Part shown: in pieces, positions 35,698-45,062 of the stretch
How the letters are laid out: every line of letters starts with the position of its first letter
Numbering within the stretch: position 1 is the first letter of the stretch
NCBI RefSeq assembly: GCF_004102025.1
Contig: NZ_CP025228.1
Span: forward strand, 558,001 to 622,000
Direction: 5' to 3'
Length of the DNA: 64,000 nt
Source of the DNA: Actinomyces qiguomingii
GTDB taxonomy: Bacteria; Actinomycetota; Actinomycetes; Actinomycetales; Actinomycetaceae
The notes under the pieces: model-generated
The model's input: the letters and a program-made list of their open reading frames with translations, nothing else
Databases searched by the model: none
Told to the model about the DNA's origin: nothing
Position numbers and translations under genes: made by a program

Positions 35698-35847
35698 GCC
35701 TGTTTCCTCCCTGAATCACTCCTACCGCCCAACCAGAAGAACCATTGCCTTCCAGGCTACCAAGTAGTTTAGGCCATGCGGGTTGCAATGTCTACTGTCT
35801 GGATCATCAAGCGAACATAATGTAATGCTCGTAGTTCGGGTTGTCAT

Positions 35848-38625
35848 TCAGTCCAGCGCGTCGATCATCTCCTGGAGGGTGTCGCGAACCTTGTGGCCGT
35901 TTGGCCCGTCTCCGACCAGGTCGAAGGGGATGTCCTGCACGTGCGGCTCCCCGTGTGCTGTACGAGTGGAAATGGTTCGGAAGCATAGTTTGGTCTCCCC
36001 GCTCTTGATCGCCTCCCACACATCCTTATGGTCATGGAAGTACTGGGCGTAGCGCGGGTCGGTGATAAGGTGATCGCGCGCATACGCTGGTCTGCCCTGA
36101 GGGAAGTTTCCTTCGAAGGTGGTGTGCACAGGCGTTTTGCTCAGCTTGGCGGTGACGCCCTTGTACTCTAGTTCGTAGAAGGTCTTGTGGTCGCCGCTCA
36201 AGGCGGCGCCGTCGGAGTAGCCTCCCGGAGGTGTGTGGCCATTATTCTCGTTGCGCCACGCCTCCAGCACCGGAGCGCCATGCGTGTCCGAATAGTGTTG
36301 CCCGCCAACCTCGCCGATCGCCGCGGAAGTCTCAGAGACATCCTGCCTGGCCGCACTCAAGTCGATTGCAGTTTGCTCGAGCTCGTCAAGCTTTTCTGGG
36401 TCGTACCCGTCATCTAAGAGATTACGTATGGTCTGCTTTCGGTTCTCGACGTTGAAGGCGCTTCGTTCCAGGCCGTCGGGCATTGAGTCGTCCAAGTGGT
36501 CCAGCAACTCATCGCGCGCGTTTATATAGCGTTCTCGGTCCTCGAACAGTTCAGGAACACTCTTCTGATACCTGTCATCAACGTCGCTGGCAGGACCGTC
36601 TGCCCCGTCTGCGTCGGCGTGATCGTTGGCGTCGTGGTGGTGACTGGTGTCGTGCTGGCTGTCTTGATCGGCGGTGTTGTCTTTTGCGTGGTCATTGTCG
36701 GTGTCGGTGTTGCTCTTGTGGGTGGTGTCGGTGTCTGGTTCGTTGTTGTGGTTGGTGGTCGGGTTGGGCGTGTCGTCGGTTTTGGTGTGTGGGGTTGTGG
36801 TCTCGGCTGCTGCGGAGTTCGAGCGGGAGCTGTTGTCTTCCGGGGCCCTGCGGGCAGATACGGATTCGGGCTCCTGACCCTTGGGGTGCTCAGAATCCGG
36901 CGACTCCGGATCCCGGGGGTGTTGGTCGGGAGCCTGTTTGCCGTGCTCATCGGGGTGATGCCTCTGTGGGTTGGGGTCGGCAGGCCGGTTGTTGCCCGGG
37001 TCGGCGTCAGAATCGGGCCGGCCATGAGCGTCGGTGTCGTTTGGGTTGGTGTGCCCGGGGTCGGTGTCGGCGCCGGTCTTGCCGTTGCCGGTGTCGTTGG
37101 TACGTCGGGCGGCGGGCTGCTCGCCTTCGGGGGCGCGCTCGGGGCGCGGGCTGCTGGTATCCGGGGTGTCGCCGTCCGGGGAGTGGGTGCGCGAGGAATG
37201 CGTGCCGGCGCCGTCACCGGTGTGGGCACCGCCGGCCTCGGCCCGGCCGGTGCCCGCGTCAGGGCTGCTGGCGTGAGCACCCTCCGAGCCACTGCGAGCT
37301 GCACGTGGGGACTCAGCGCCACTACCGGCATCGGCGCGCGCAGTACCTGCATCTGTGTGCGTGGTGCCGTTGCGGAGCGAAGAGGGCGCGTTGGTGGTGT
37401 CACCGTGGATCGGGTCAAGACCGTGATAGCTAGAATCGCTCGACGCTGCCGCATTACTGTTCGGACCGGTGCTGGCGTGAGAGGACTGGTGGGAGGAAGA
37501 TCCTGCCGGTGAGCCCGCACCACCGTGGCTTGAGGTCGGTGGCTTGCTTGTGTCTCCGTGGATCGGGTCAAGACCATGATAGGTGGAACCCGGGATCCCA
37601 GCGGCGGTTGGAGTCCCGCCGCTGGAGGAGGCTCCCGGCCCAGAACCACCGCCTGCCGCGCCGCCGGAGCTGCTGGAGCTATTGGCGGTGCCGTGGCCGC
37701 CGCTGGCGGAACTGGTGGTGGAGTGGCCACTGGTGTTGCTGGTGGTGCGGGCTGTGGCGTGGGTGGCGGTCAGGGTTGGGGTGTGGTGCTTGGGTGTGGA
37801 GCCGCTCATATGGTTCTTGATGTTGCGGCCCACCTGGGTGCCCTTGTTAGCGGCCCAGTCGGACAGGTCGAGCCTGTTCAGGTCCTTCATGAGCTTGCTG
37901 ACGCCTGGCTCGATCTTCTTCAACAGCCCGGAAAGTGCAGCAAAGGAATTGACCAGTTCCTTGGCCTTGGAAGCCAGCATGGTCACCTTGTCCGCCACCC
38001 AGGTACTGATCTGGCCCACCACCACCGGGGTGGCCAGCCCGAAGGAGAAGATCTCCTCCGCGGCCGCCTGGAAGAACATGCCGATCGCCTCGGAGATGGC
38101 GTCACGCACCATGTCATGCACGAACTGCACGATCGCCGCAGCGATCTCCAACCCCTTGGCGATGTTCGCCGCCGCAGCCGACATGGCATCCATACCGCCG
38201 GCCAACTTACCCGCACGGGTTCTCCAAGCATCCGCGGCCTGCCCGACCTGATCAGCCATGTCCGCGGCCAGATAGTCCCGCAGGTCCGTGGCCTGCTGGG
38301 TGTAAGCGCCAGCGATATTCGCCCAGGTCTGCGACCCGGCCGTCACCGCGTCCGCATCACCGGTGAGCTGCTCCAACATCTCATCCAACGGGTAGACATG
38401 CTCAATAATCCAACCGATGATGATACTGACACCAGCGGCAATCGGGTTGGTGACGGTAAAGAGCATATCCCCGGCCAGACCCACACCCGCCAGGCTCCCC
38501 TGCACCCACGAACCCTCGCCGATGGCCTGACTCAAATCGGAGATGTCCTCGCCAACACCGGTGCCCGCCCAAAACGACGACTCCGACTCCTGTTGCGCGG
38601 CAACCAGCGGGTTAGCGACAGTCAC
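35848..38625 (-). CDS. Large polymorphic-toxin-like T7SS effector with unknown C-terminal domain
   Basis: 925 residues from GTG 38625, with GGAGG 7 bases before. Residues 1-275: helical WXG/LXG-like leader with a hydrophobic segment (MLFTVTNPIAAGVSIIIGWI) and LDEMLEQLTGDADAV. Residues 280-740: Ser/Thr/Gly then Asp/His/Asn/Pro-rich linker holding two copies of YHGLDPIHGDT (about 349 and 400). Residues 745-925: compact domain with FYELEYKGVTAKLSKT, EGNFPQGRPAYARDHLITDP and RYAQYFHDHKDVWEAIKSGE, which I do not recognise; the layout predicts a toxin. It is located between EspC/YbaB-like genes and a putative immunity gene. Confidence 0.7.
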   Translation of the reverse strand: MTVANPLVAAQQESESSFWAGTGVGEDISDLSQAIGEGSWVQGSLAGVGLAGDMLFTVTNPIAAGVSIIIGWIIEHVYPLDEMLEQLTGDADAVTAGSQTWANIAGAYTQQATDLRDYLAADMADQVGQAADAWRTRAGKLAGGMDAMSAAAANIAKGLEIAAAIVQFVHDMVRDAISEAIGMFFQAAAEEIFSFGLATPVVVGQISTWVADKVTMLASKAKELVNSFAALSGLLKKIEPGVSKLMKDLNRLDLSDWAANKGTQVGRNIKNHMSGSTPKHHTPTLTATHATARTTSNTSGHSTTSSASGGHGTANSSSSSGGAAGGGSGPGASSSGGTPTAAGIPGSTYHGLDPIHGDTSKPPTSSHGGAGSPAGSSSHQSSHASTGPNSNAAASSDSSYHGLDPIHGDTTNAPSSLRNGTTHTDAGTARADAGSGAESPRAARSGSEGAHASSPDAGTGRAEAGGAHTGDGAGTHSSRTHSPDGDTPDTSSPRPERAPEGEQPAARRTNDTGNGKTGADTDPGHTNPNDTDAHGRPDSDADPGNNRPADPNPQRHHPDEHGKQAPDQHPRDPESPDSEHPKGQEPESVSARRAPEDNSSRSNSAAAETTTPHTKTDDTPNPTTNHNNEPDTDTTHKSNTDTDNDHAKDNTADQDSQHDTSHHHDANDHADADGADGPASDVDDRYQKSVPELFEDRERYINARDELLDHLDDSMPDGLERSAFNVENRKQTIRNLLDDGYDPEKLDELEQTAIDLSAARQDVSETSAAIGEVGGQHYSDTHGAPVLEAWRNENNGHTPPGGYSDGAALSGDHKTFYELEYKGVTAKLSKTPVHTTFEGNFPQGRPAYARDHLITDPRYAQYFHDHKDVWEAIKSGETKLCFRTISTRTAHGEPHVQDIPFDLVGDGPNGHKVRDTLQEMIDALD

Positions 38626-38683
38626 GACAGGCCTCCAAAGGTGAGCTGAAACAAGTCAAATGTGCGAGTGCACTCTCGGAGCT

Positions 38684-38992
38684 TTACACGGTGTAGGTGC
38701 TGTTGGCGTCGGTAGCCGCCTGGGAGTCGGTCTCCTCAAAATCAGTGGCCACAACCTTCAGCGTCTGCGCGTCGTCCTCCAGCTGCCCACCGAGCGCGGA
38801 GGTACCCGAGTCAAAAGCCAACTTGGCGACCGCGTAAGCAGGAGCGAACAGCGGTGTACAAATCACCCCGAACGGCAACCCACTCAGCGCCGCGTCCGAC
38901 GCCTGGTCGATGGTACCCAACTCGTCTGCGACGTCAGCCACATGCCCGGCGTGAGTACGCCACACCTCCGGAGAGACCTCCAAATCAGCCAT
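38684..38992 (-). CDS. EspC-like small T7SS protein
   Basis: 102 residues from the ATG at 38992, which overlaps the upstream stop (TGATG). ADLEVSPEVWRTHAGHVADVADEL is the typical EspC/'type VII secretion target' N-terminus, followed by a second helix with DSGTSALGGQLEDDAQTLKVVATDFEETDSQAA and a Tyr near the end (STYTV). It probably pairs with the leader of the large toxin encoded 59 bases downstream and helps its export. Confidence 0.7.
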   Translation of the reverse strand: MADLEVSPEVWRTHAGHVADVADELGTIDQASDAALSGLPFGVICTPLFAPAYAVAKLAFDSGTSALGGQLEDDAQTLKVVATDFEETDSQAATDANSTYTV

Positions 38993-39507
38993 CACCAACC
39001 ACCTTCACTTCCGCGCCCATCGCGCCTGCCCCCGTCCTGTCCGAACGAGCCCAACGAGCCGGTCGGATCAATCAGACCCCCACGTCGCGGCGCAGCCCCA
39101 GGCCTGCGTTCCGGCCGTGCCTGCCCGCCGCCAGCGTCTTGCCCCGGGGCATAGGCCCGCCGGATACGTTCAGTGACCTGCGAGTCCTCACCCCACACCC
39201 CAGCAGCCATCCGGGCCGTCTTCTCACCTGCACGCCCAGAGGCCTTCTTAACCGCCCGCATAATCGCCGCCGCCAAGTCGGCCGGCGTGAAGTCCATAGC
39301 TGGACCGCGCAGTTGCAAATCCACCAGCCTGCCAGCCGCGTCAACCGTCACACTGATCGCCCGGTCACGAGTAACCTCCGTCTCACGCAGCGCCTCAACC
39401 TGGTCCGCCAGCCTGCGCGAGGCCTCCGCCCGCTCCTGCGCGTGACGTACCCAGCCATCAATATCCGCATGCGCCCGCGCCGCCGCGTCATCAATCTCAT
39501 CAGTCAT
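38992..39507 (-). CDS. YbaB/EbfC-like nucleoid or T7SS-associated protein
   Basis: 171 residues from ATG 39507 (GGAGCG 9 bases before). HAQERAEASRRLADQVEALRETEVTRDRAISVTVDAAGRLVDLQLRG and FTPADLAAAIMRAVKKASGRA match the YbaB/EbfC DNA-binding fold. The C-terminal third is Gly/Arg/Asp-rich and disordered. YbaB-like proteins often precede EspC-like genes in actinobacterial T7SS loci, where they may act as chaperones or regulators. Confidence 0.7.
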   Translation of the reverse strand: MTDEIDDAAARAHADIDGWVRHAQERAEASRRLADQVEALRETEVTRDRAISVTVDAAGRLVDLQLRGPAMDFTPADLAAAIMRAVKKASGRAGEKTARMAAGVWGEDSQVTERIRRAYAPGQDAGGGQARPERRPGAAPRRGGLIDPTGSLGSFGQDGGRRDGRGSEGGW

Positions 39508-39561
39508 CAGCAACCACGCTCCTCACCCGGCTTAACCAAACCGGAACATACCAGATGTGCA

Positions 39562-41172
39562 TCACCATCGGCCAGGCAAACGCCTAGGTGCTTCGTCACT
39601 AATACGCCCGGGCCGACGTGCGCGATCTCGCCCCTTCGAAGCGACCATCGCGACCAGCAACGCCGTCGTACCGACGGCGCCGATACCTGCCGCTAGCTGC
39701 CGCCGGCGCGCGGGTGCCGGGTCAGTTGACGGGGGTGTGGCCAGTACCGCTGCCGGGATCGGCCTTGTTTGAAAACCGCGCGGATTGGCCGGGCCAAGCG
39801 CGGTGCCATCGTTGATGAACTCAATAGCCGCGTAGGGCGCCACCAGCCCCCAGCCGGTGGCCGGGTTACGCTCAGCCGGGGAAGTGCGCAGAGCGGTGAC
39901 AGTGAGTCGATACTCCCAATCTGCCGGGGACTCTGTCCTATGTGCGGCTGCCACCAGTGCCGCCGCGGCCCCGCCGTATCCCGTGGCCAATGCGGATGAA
40001 GCCGCCTGCTGGGAGACCACACAGTCACCATCGCCTAAGAACGCGGTCAGTACTGACTGGGCGGGCACGGCGATGTCGACATCGTCTCCGTGCAGAACGG
40101 CGTCGGAGACCGCCCCTGTGGAATCCAGCGCAGTCACGCCTAGGACGCCCTCGTAGGCGGCGGGATAGCGTGCAGCGGCCTGTTGTGGCTGGGCATCATT
40201 GGTGCCGGCGGCGCCAATGGCATCGGCGGTGGACTGCGCGGACGCCGTGGAACCGGCGGGCTCCTGAAGCGGCCAGTCGCCGGTGGAGGCAACCACCAAC
40301 GCTCCGGATGCGGTCGCGTGCTCCACGGAGGCTGCCAGTTCCGTAGAGCCTTCGGTCAGAGCGCGCGGCACCACGATGATATTCGCCCCGTGATCCGCCG
40401 CCCAGACGATACCCTCCGCAGTCCGGTCGACGCGCGGGCCCGTGCCCGCCTCAACCGCCCAGTCCGAGGTATCGGTCAGCACCTTAACCGGCATGATCCC
40501 GGCGTCGTGTGAAAGCCCTTTCAAACCCGATCCGGGGACGGTTCGCCCACTGATCACTCCGGCGACGGCGGTGCCCAAGCCGTCCACGTCCGTGGTTGGC
40601 TCGCCGGTTCCGGTCAGGTCCACACCATCTACGAGTGCATGCGTGAGGTGAGGGTTGGTGGCTTCCACGCCGGAATCGACGACTGCGACCACGATTCCCT
40701 GCCCGGTCGATACCGTCCAGGCCTGTTCGATTCCGATTTGAGTGATCACCATCGGCGCCGCTGGCACCAATGCCGCCTGACCCGGTTCGCAATCCGCCAG
40801 CTCGGTGGCAGTGCTCGGCTCGGGCGGCGTAGTGGGAATTGGTTCCGGCGTCGGCTCCACAGTTTCAATGGGATCCGGCTCGGGCTCAGTTGGGTCCGGG
40901 GCGGCCGGCTCATCCGCTGGTGCCTGCGAGGTGGGCTCCGGGGCAGGCCGTGGTTGAGTTGTCTGATTGTCAGGCGCTGTGGTGCGTGCGATGAAGCCGT
41001 CGGGACTGTTGGAGGTGGGGGTCTCATCCGCAGACGCAGTGCCGGCCACCGGGAGACTCGTTGCAAATACGACCATGGCAGCGGCAAGTACGGTCAGGGC
41101 AGCGGCACGGCGACGGCGTATACGCCAAAGCCCCGGCCCGCCCACATCGCTAAGAGTTCTGCAACCGCTCAT
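39562..41172 (-). CDS. mycP: Mycosin-type subtilase of the ESX system, catalytic His not conserved
   Basis: 536 residues from ATG 41172, overlapping the eccB stop by ATGA. Signal segment (RRRRAAALTVLAAAMVVFATSL), Pro/Glu-rich linker, S8 protease domain, and a C-terminal membrane helix (LAAGIGAVGTTALLVAMVASKG). The catalytic Asp is present (VVAVVDSGVE, D166), and a Ser candidate lies in QAASSALATGY (S392/S393). The conserved DGHGT, which supplies the His, reads DGLGTAVAG (L199), and the oxyanion Asn site reads STGDW (D300). It may be a structural pseudoprotease of the secretion machine. Directly linked to eccB and eccD. Confidence 0.88.
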   Translation of the reverse strand: MSGCRTLSDVGGPGLWRIRRRRAAALTVLAAAMVVFATSLPVAGTASADETPTSNSPDGFIARTTAPDNQTTQPRPAPEPTSQAPADEPAAPDPTEPEPDPIETVEPTPEPIPTTPPEPSTATELADCEPGQAALVPAAPMVITQIGIEQAWTVSTGQGIVVAVVDSGVEATNPHLTHALVDGVDLTGTGEPTTDVDGLGTAVAGVISGRTVPGSGLKGLSHDAGIMPVKVLTDTSDWAVEAGTGPRVDRTAEGIVWAADHGANIIVVPRALTEGSTELAASVEHATASGALVVASTGDWPLQEPAGSTASAQSTADAIGAAGTNDAQPQQAAARYPAAYEGVLGVTALDSTGAVSDAVLHGDDVDIAVPAQSVLTAFLGDGDCVVSQQAASSALATGYGGAAAALVAAAHRTESPADWEYRLTVTALRTSPAERNPATGWGLVAPYAAIEFINDGTALGPANPRGFQTRPIPAAVLATPPSTDPAPARRRQLAAGIGAVGTTALLVAMVASKGRDRARRPGRISDEAPRRLPGRW

Positions 41173-42500
41173 TGTTCGGTCACCCCCTCCCAGACCGTCT
41201 CCGGGGAGAGTTCCGCGCCGGTGGGAAACAGGGCCAACCACGGTGAGGGCACCGAGGCGATCTGGTCCTCGGTATACCCCAACCTCTGTACCGTGTCACT
41301 GAGTGTGCCGCCCAAACCCCAGGATCGACCTGCATCGGTGATGAGGAATACCGGTCCTATAGTGCCGCCGGAGACCGCACGCACCAGTGCGCCGGCGCCA
41401 CCGGTCACGCTGACACCACCGGAGGCTATCGTCTCCGCCGAGGCAAGGGCAGTCGACTGCGAGGGACCAGCAGCCGAGGCCGCATTGAGAACGGCGCAGA
41501 CGGTATTCTCTCCGGAAACGCCCGTGGACAGGGATTCGGGCCAATCCGCGGGTGCGCCACCGCTGGTGGACACGTGCGTCAGATCCGAGACTCCGACCTC
41601 CTGGATGGAACCGCCCGCCCCCTCGCCGAGCTGGTACATGGTCACCGCCACCTCACTGAGACGGCTCAGGCTGCCGTCTTGTTGCACCACGTAGTACCGC
41701 TCGGATCCGGAAGCGTCGTTGACAGACAGCAGCATGCCCGCCACAGGATCGAGAATCGCCGATGACAGACCGTCGACCGGGGTACCCGCCCCCGGCACCG
41801 AGAAAGGTTCCAATCTGCTGCCGCGCGTGAACAGATTGAGCCACGCGGCGTCGACGGCGACTACGGGTTCCGACTCCAGACCCAAAGCCAACAGCGTGGT
41901 GCCCAGCCGCTCCGCCGGGATCTCATGACTGACACCATCAGCGACCAGATAGGTGGTTTCACCTATGGAGACCAGGGCATGCTGCACGTCGCTCAAGCCG
42001 GTAGGCGCAGCCCCCAAGTAGGTCATGGTGCTTCCGTCCTGTGCCGAGCAGGCGGACCAATCCTGCGCTACCAAGCGGCTGGCCTCGGGAAGGTGCTCCG
42101 GGGCGTCGTCGACTCCCACCTTGCTGCCGCGCTCAATGCCGTCCAGAACCGAGGCGTCCACTGAGACCTGCTGGAAAGATCCGGCCTCCGACAGCAGCAT
42201 CGCACTGGCCAGATTCGTGACCGGACGCAGCCTGCCATTGATCGTCAGGTAGCGGGAGCCCTCGTCATTGACCACCACCAGCGTGTTGTTCTCCCAGTTG
42301 TCCGGCAGAGAACTGACGAACAGGCCAGAAACCCACGAGACCAGCAGGATGACCAGTGAAACCGCGATGCCGCCGATAAGCGGGCGCATCATGCTGCGTG
42401 GCTCCAGCTCCCGGCCGCCCGGCGCGCCGGTCACGAACACGGTGACCAGGCGGCGGCGATTGAAGCGCTGTGCGTCGAGAATGTCCTTATTCGAGGCCAC
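41169..42500 (-). CDS. eccB: ESX membrane component EccB
   Basis: 443 residues, GTG start at 42500 sharing a base with the eccD stop (TAGTG). The N-terminus MASNKDILDAQRFNRRRLVTVFVTG is the EccB signature, followed by one membrane helix (IGGIAVSLVILLVSWVSGLFV) and an extracytoplasmic R1-R4-type repeat domain (GSRYLTINGRLRPVTNLASAML). It anchors the periplasmic-side part of the T7SS complex. Slightly shorter than mycobacterial EccB (about 480). Confidence 0.93.
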   Translation of the reverse strand: MASNKDILDAQRFNRRRLVTVFVTGAPGGRELEPRSMMRPLIGGIAVSLVILLVSWVSGLFVSSLPDNWENNTLVVVNDEGSRYLTINGRLRPVTNLASAMLLSEAGSFQQVSVDASVLDGIERGSKVGVDDAPEHLPEASRLVAQDWSACSAQDGSTMTYLGAAPTGLSDVQHALVSIGETTYLVADGVSHEIPAERLGTTLLALGLESEPVVAVDAAWLNLFTRGSRLEPFSVPGAGTPVDGLSSAILDPVAGMLLSVNDASGSERYYVVQQDGSLSRLSEVAVTMYQLGEGAGGSIQEVGVSDLTHVSTSGGAPADWPESLSTGVSGENTVCAVLNAASAAGPSQSTALASAETIASGGVSVTGGAGALVRAVSGGTIGPVFLITDAGRSWGLGGTLSDTVQRLGYTEDQIASVPSPWLALFPTGAELSPETVWEGVTEQ

Positions 42501-43843
42501 TACAGCACCTCGCAGGCTAGTGCCGCCAGCGGCAGAATCGTCAGCAGCACCAGGATCTCCAAGGCGTCGGCGATCCGCGTCAAACGTGGACGGTAACTGG
42601 GGCCGAGCACGTTGAGCAGCAGTACTGCGACCCCAGTCACCCCCATAAGCGCCACCACCGGCATGACCAAATCGGTGCGGCTGATCGCCACGGTCACCAC
42701 CAGAGCGGCCAGAATCAGCATGCCGCCGACGATCCCTGCCACCACGTCAGCACGTGAGCGCACCGCGCGCGTGCCGAGCAGCGAGGCGACCGCGATGGCG
42801 CCGGCCAGGGCTGGGCCGGCCCATCCCTGCGACATCAGGCCGGGGACCGAGACGAACACGATCAGAGAACAGGCGATACGGGAGGACAGCACCAGCCCGC
42901 GCGCGCTCATCACGCGAGAGGTAAGGGAGGGAGTCACCTCCGTTCCCGGCTCGATGCTGATCGCGTCGGTGCGGTCCGGCAGGCTGACCTCGATCGGTAC
43001 CGACGCCAGGGCGAGCCAGGGCGCCAACAGCGAAATAACGGCGGAGCAGGCAGCAACGATCGCCAACAGATGCTGCATGGGCTGATGTGCCGGCTCCAGG
43101 CCGACTCCCACACCTGCCAATGCGATAGCTATGAGCACCGGCCCGGCGACGAGTTGACGCTCCTGTGCCCCGAGCACAGGCATGCAAGAAAGCACTGTGA
43201 CGGCCAGCGCCGCGCCCGCAGCAGCGAGCCGCAAGCCCATCGGTGCGGCGCTTGCCAGCAGACCTGTGTACGCGGCGACTCCGGCCAGCGCACCAGCGGT
43301 GAACACCAGTGCCCAGCCTTGGTTCCCGCCCAGGCGCCTGAGGGCGTACGCGGCAAGTATCAGCACCAGTGCGGCTGTCGCCGCAACTGCGGGGGCGATC
43401 GCGGTGCCGTCGCCCTTCAACACCAGCAACATGCCCGCCACCAGAAACAACACGCAGGTGGACATGATTGACAGGATTGTCGAGTCTGCGGGTCTCCAAG
43501 CGACCTCCTGCTGTTCTACGGCGGTGGCCACCGCCTCCACGAGATCGTCATAGCGGGTCTCGGAGTCAGTGGTGCGCACCTCCAGTTTCAGTACGCTGCC
43601 GACGGCTACGCGCTGATCCGCCAGTGAACGGGAGTCCTCCAACTCGACCCCGGCCTGCGTCACCAGGCGCATTCCGTAGACGGCCCCGTCGGCTTCAAGT
43701 GCTTCTAGGCGCTGTGCCAGGGCGGGCAGGACCTCGGACAGTGGCAGACTCGCCGGTAGGGCGACATCCGCCGGAACATTGCGGTGCACGACAGTAACGG
43801 GCAGTACGCCCGTCTCGCGTACGGTGCTACTCGACGGACTCAA
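42500..43843 (-). CDS. eccD: ESX membrane channel component EccD
   Basis: 447 residues with an N-terminal ubiquitin-like domain (LPVTVVHRNVPADVALPASLPLSEVLPAL) and about eleven membrane helices. TTG at 43843 is preferred: AGGAG is 7 bases upstream, whereas the GTG at 43849 and the longer frame up to 43990 have poor sites. EccD forms the membrane pore-like ring with EccB and EccC. A second EccD-like protein is encoded at 46331-47680. First gene of the eccD-eccB-mycP unit. Confidence 0.88.
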   Translation of the reverse strand: MSPSSSTVRETGVLPVTVVHRNVPADVALPASLPLSEVLPALAQRLEALEADGAVYGMRLVTQAGVELEDSRSLADQRVAVGSVLKLEVRTTDSETRYDDLVEAVATAVEQQEVAWRPADSTILSIMSTCVLFLVAGMLLVLKGDGTAIAPAVAATAALVLILAAYALRRLGGNQGWALVFTAGALAGVAAYTGLLASAAPMGLRLAAAGAALAVTVLSCMPVLGAQERQLVAGPVLIAIALAGVGVGLEPAHQPMQHLLAIVAACSAVISLLAPWLALASVPIEVSLPDRTDAISIEPGTEVTPSLTSRVMSARGLVLSSRIACSLIVFVSVPGLMSQGWAGPALAGAIAVASLLGTRAVRSRADVVAGIVGGMLILAALVVTVAISRTDLVMPVVALMGVTGVAVLLLNVLGPSYRPRLTRIADALEILVLLTILPLAALACEVL

Positions 43844-44238
43844 AGACACTCTCCTGCAACGGGAACTAACCGCGCGCAGACGGGAGAGCCACGCTCTGAC
43901 GGCGCCCCGAGGGGCGCACCGAGCGCGGGATGCCCCGGCCTGCCGCGGCGAAGACCCGACCATGGTGGCACATCCGGCCGCGAGTGTCACGGTGACGGAA
44001 CGGCCTGTATTTATTGTCGATGGGTTCGGCTACCCACGCGATCCGATTGGGGCTGCATGCGAGATTCGTCAAAGTGGTGGACGCCGGGTGGTATCGGGAG
44101 GATAGTCTTGAATCGTTACCGAACCTCGTCGACGGCGAAACGCCCGACGAGGTCTGGGACGGTGCTCGTGGTCCTGCCCCGGGCGCCACACAAGAGAACG
44201 CACACATCACTAGAACATCCTGAGAAAGGTAGCGGACT
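43844..44238. promoter_or_regulatory. Divergent promoter region of eccDB-mycP and the WXG100 genes
   Basis: 395 bp between the minus-strand core operon and the plus-strand esx genes. It includes an 11-base palindrome GTCAC-G-GTGAC at 43986-43996. No gene was recognised. Confidence 0.45.
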
Positions 44239-44571
44239 ATGAGTACCAACCTCGCCGCCGGGAGCGGCACCCTAGCCAATGCTGCGAGAGTCGTGGCGGC
44301 GCACCGCAGCCAGCAGGAGAGCATCCTGCGAAACGTGGAGAGCGCCGTGCAAGAGCTCAGTCCCGGTTGGAAGGGGACCGGTGGTTCGGCGTTCACCGCG
44401 GTCACCAACCAGTGGCTGCAGGATGCCCGCAGTATCGTGCAGGTGCTGTCCAACTTCGAGTCCGGTCTGCGCAGCACGGACGCCGCCTACCAGAACATCG
44501 AGGAGGAGACCGCCTCGAGCGTGCAGAACCTCGGCGCGAACTCCCAGGGATATCGCGGGATGATGGTCTGA
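44239..44571 (+). CDS. WXG100 protein, EsxB-like
   Basis: 110 residues. A W-K-G turn lies in SPGWKGTGGSAF between two long helices, and a YQNIEEE (Y-x-x-x-E) follows the second helix, similar to the export signal. It is the first of two WXG100 genes 58 bases apart, which normally encode a secreted heterodimer. AAAGGT precedes the ATG. Slightly longer than the 100-residue average because of an extension GANSQGYRGMMV. Confidence 0.88.
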   Translation: MSTNLAAGSGTLANAARVVAAHRSQQESILRNVESAVQELSPGWKGTGGSAFTAVTNQWLQDARSIVQVLSNFESGLRSTDAAYQNIEEETASSVQNLGANSQGYRGMMV

Positions 44572-44629
44572 CGGCAACGCAGACGCGGACCACAATCGAT
44601 CGACACGACGCACTGATAGGACAGACAAG

Positions 44630-44920
44630 ATGACTGACATGCTGGTGAATTACGGATCCATGTCTGCGGCAGCCGAGGCGCTTGCCCGGGCCTCCGCGGC
44701 CATGAGCTCCGACTTGGAGGACATGGACGCGGAGCTGCGCCCCACCCAGTCCGACTGGAGCGGTGAGGCGCAGGCGCAGTACACCGCCGCCAAGGCGGAG
44801 TGGAGCCAGTCGCTCGCGGACATGAACACGCTGCTCACCCAGCTGGGCGCCCACGTGACCTCCTCCTCGGAGAACTACAGCGCCACCGACATCCGGGAGA
44901 TGCGCAGCTTCGGCGGCTGA
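44630..44920 (+). CDS. WXG100 protein, EsxA-like
   Basis: 96 residues with W-S-G in QSDWSGEAQAQY and the C-terminal export signal Y-x-x-x-D in ENYSATDIREM. It is the likely partner of the upstream WXG100 protein and the main T7SS substrate. A strong hairpin terminator follows at 44944. Confidence 0.92.
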   Translation: MTDMLVNYGSMSAAAEALARASAAMSSDLEDMDAELRPTQSDWSGEAQAQYTAAKAEWSQSLADMNTLLTQLGAHVTSSSENYSATDIREMRSFGG

Positions 44921-44943
44921 TCCTGACCGCCCATCCGACGCGT

Positions 44944-44975
44944 GCTCTCCCAGGAACTTCGGGTCCTGGGAGAGC
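44944..44975 (+). terminator. Terminator of the WXG100 operon
   Basis: A perfect 12-bp stem GCTCTCCCAGGA / TCCTGGGAGAGC with loop ACTTCGGG, followed by CTGTCGTCTCTG. It separates the WXG100 genes from the convergent FHA gene. Confidence 0.85.
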
Positions 44976-45062
44976 CTGTCGTCTCTGCCGGTTTGTCGTT
45001 CGATGTGCAGGCGATCAATGCTCTCCTGCTCGGATACGGCTGGGTGAAGCGTTTGCGCGCAA

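Noticed and set aside
36496..37512. 338- and 316-codon open frames on the plus strand opposite the toxin linker
   Set aside because: They mirror the Thr/Asp/Ser-rich linker of the 925-residue toxin on the minus strand; the linker continues smoothly into recognisable leader and C-terminal parts.
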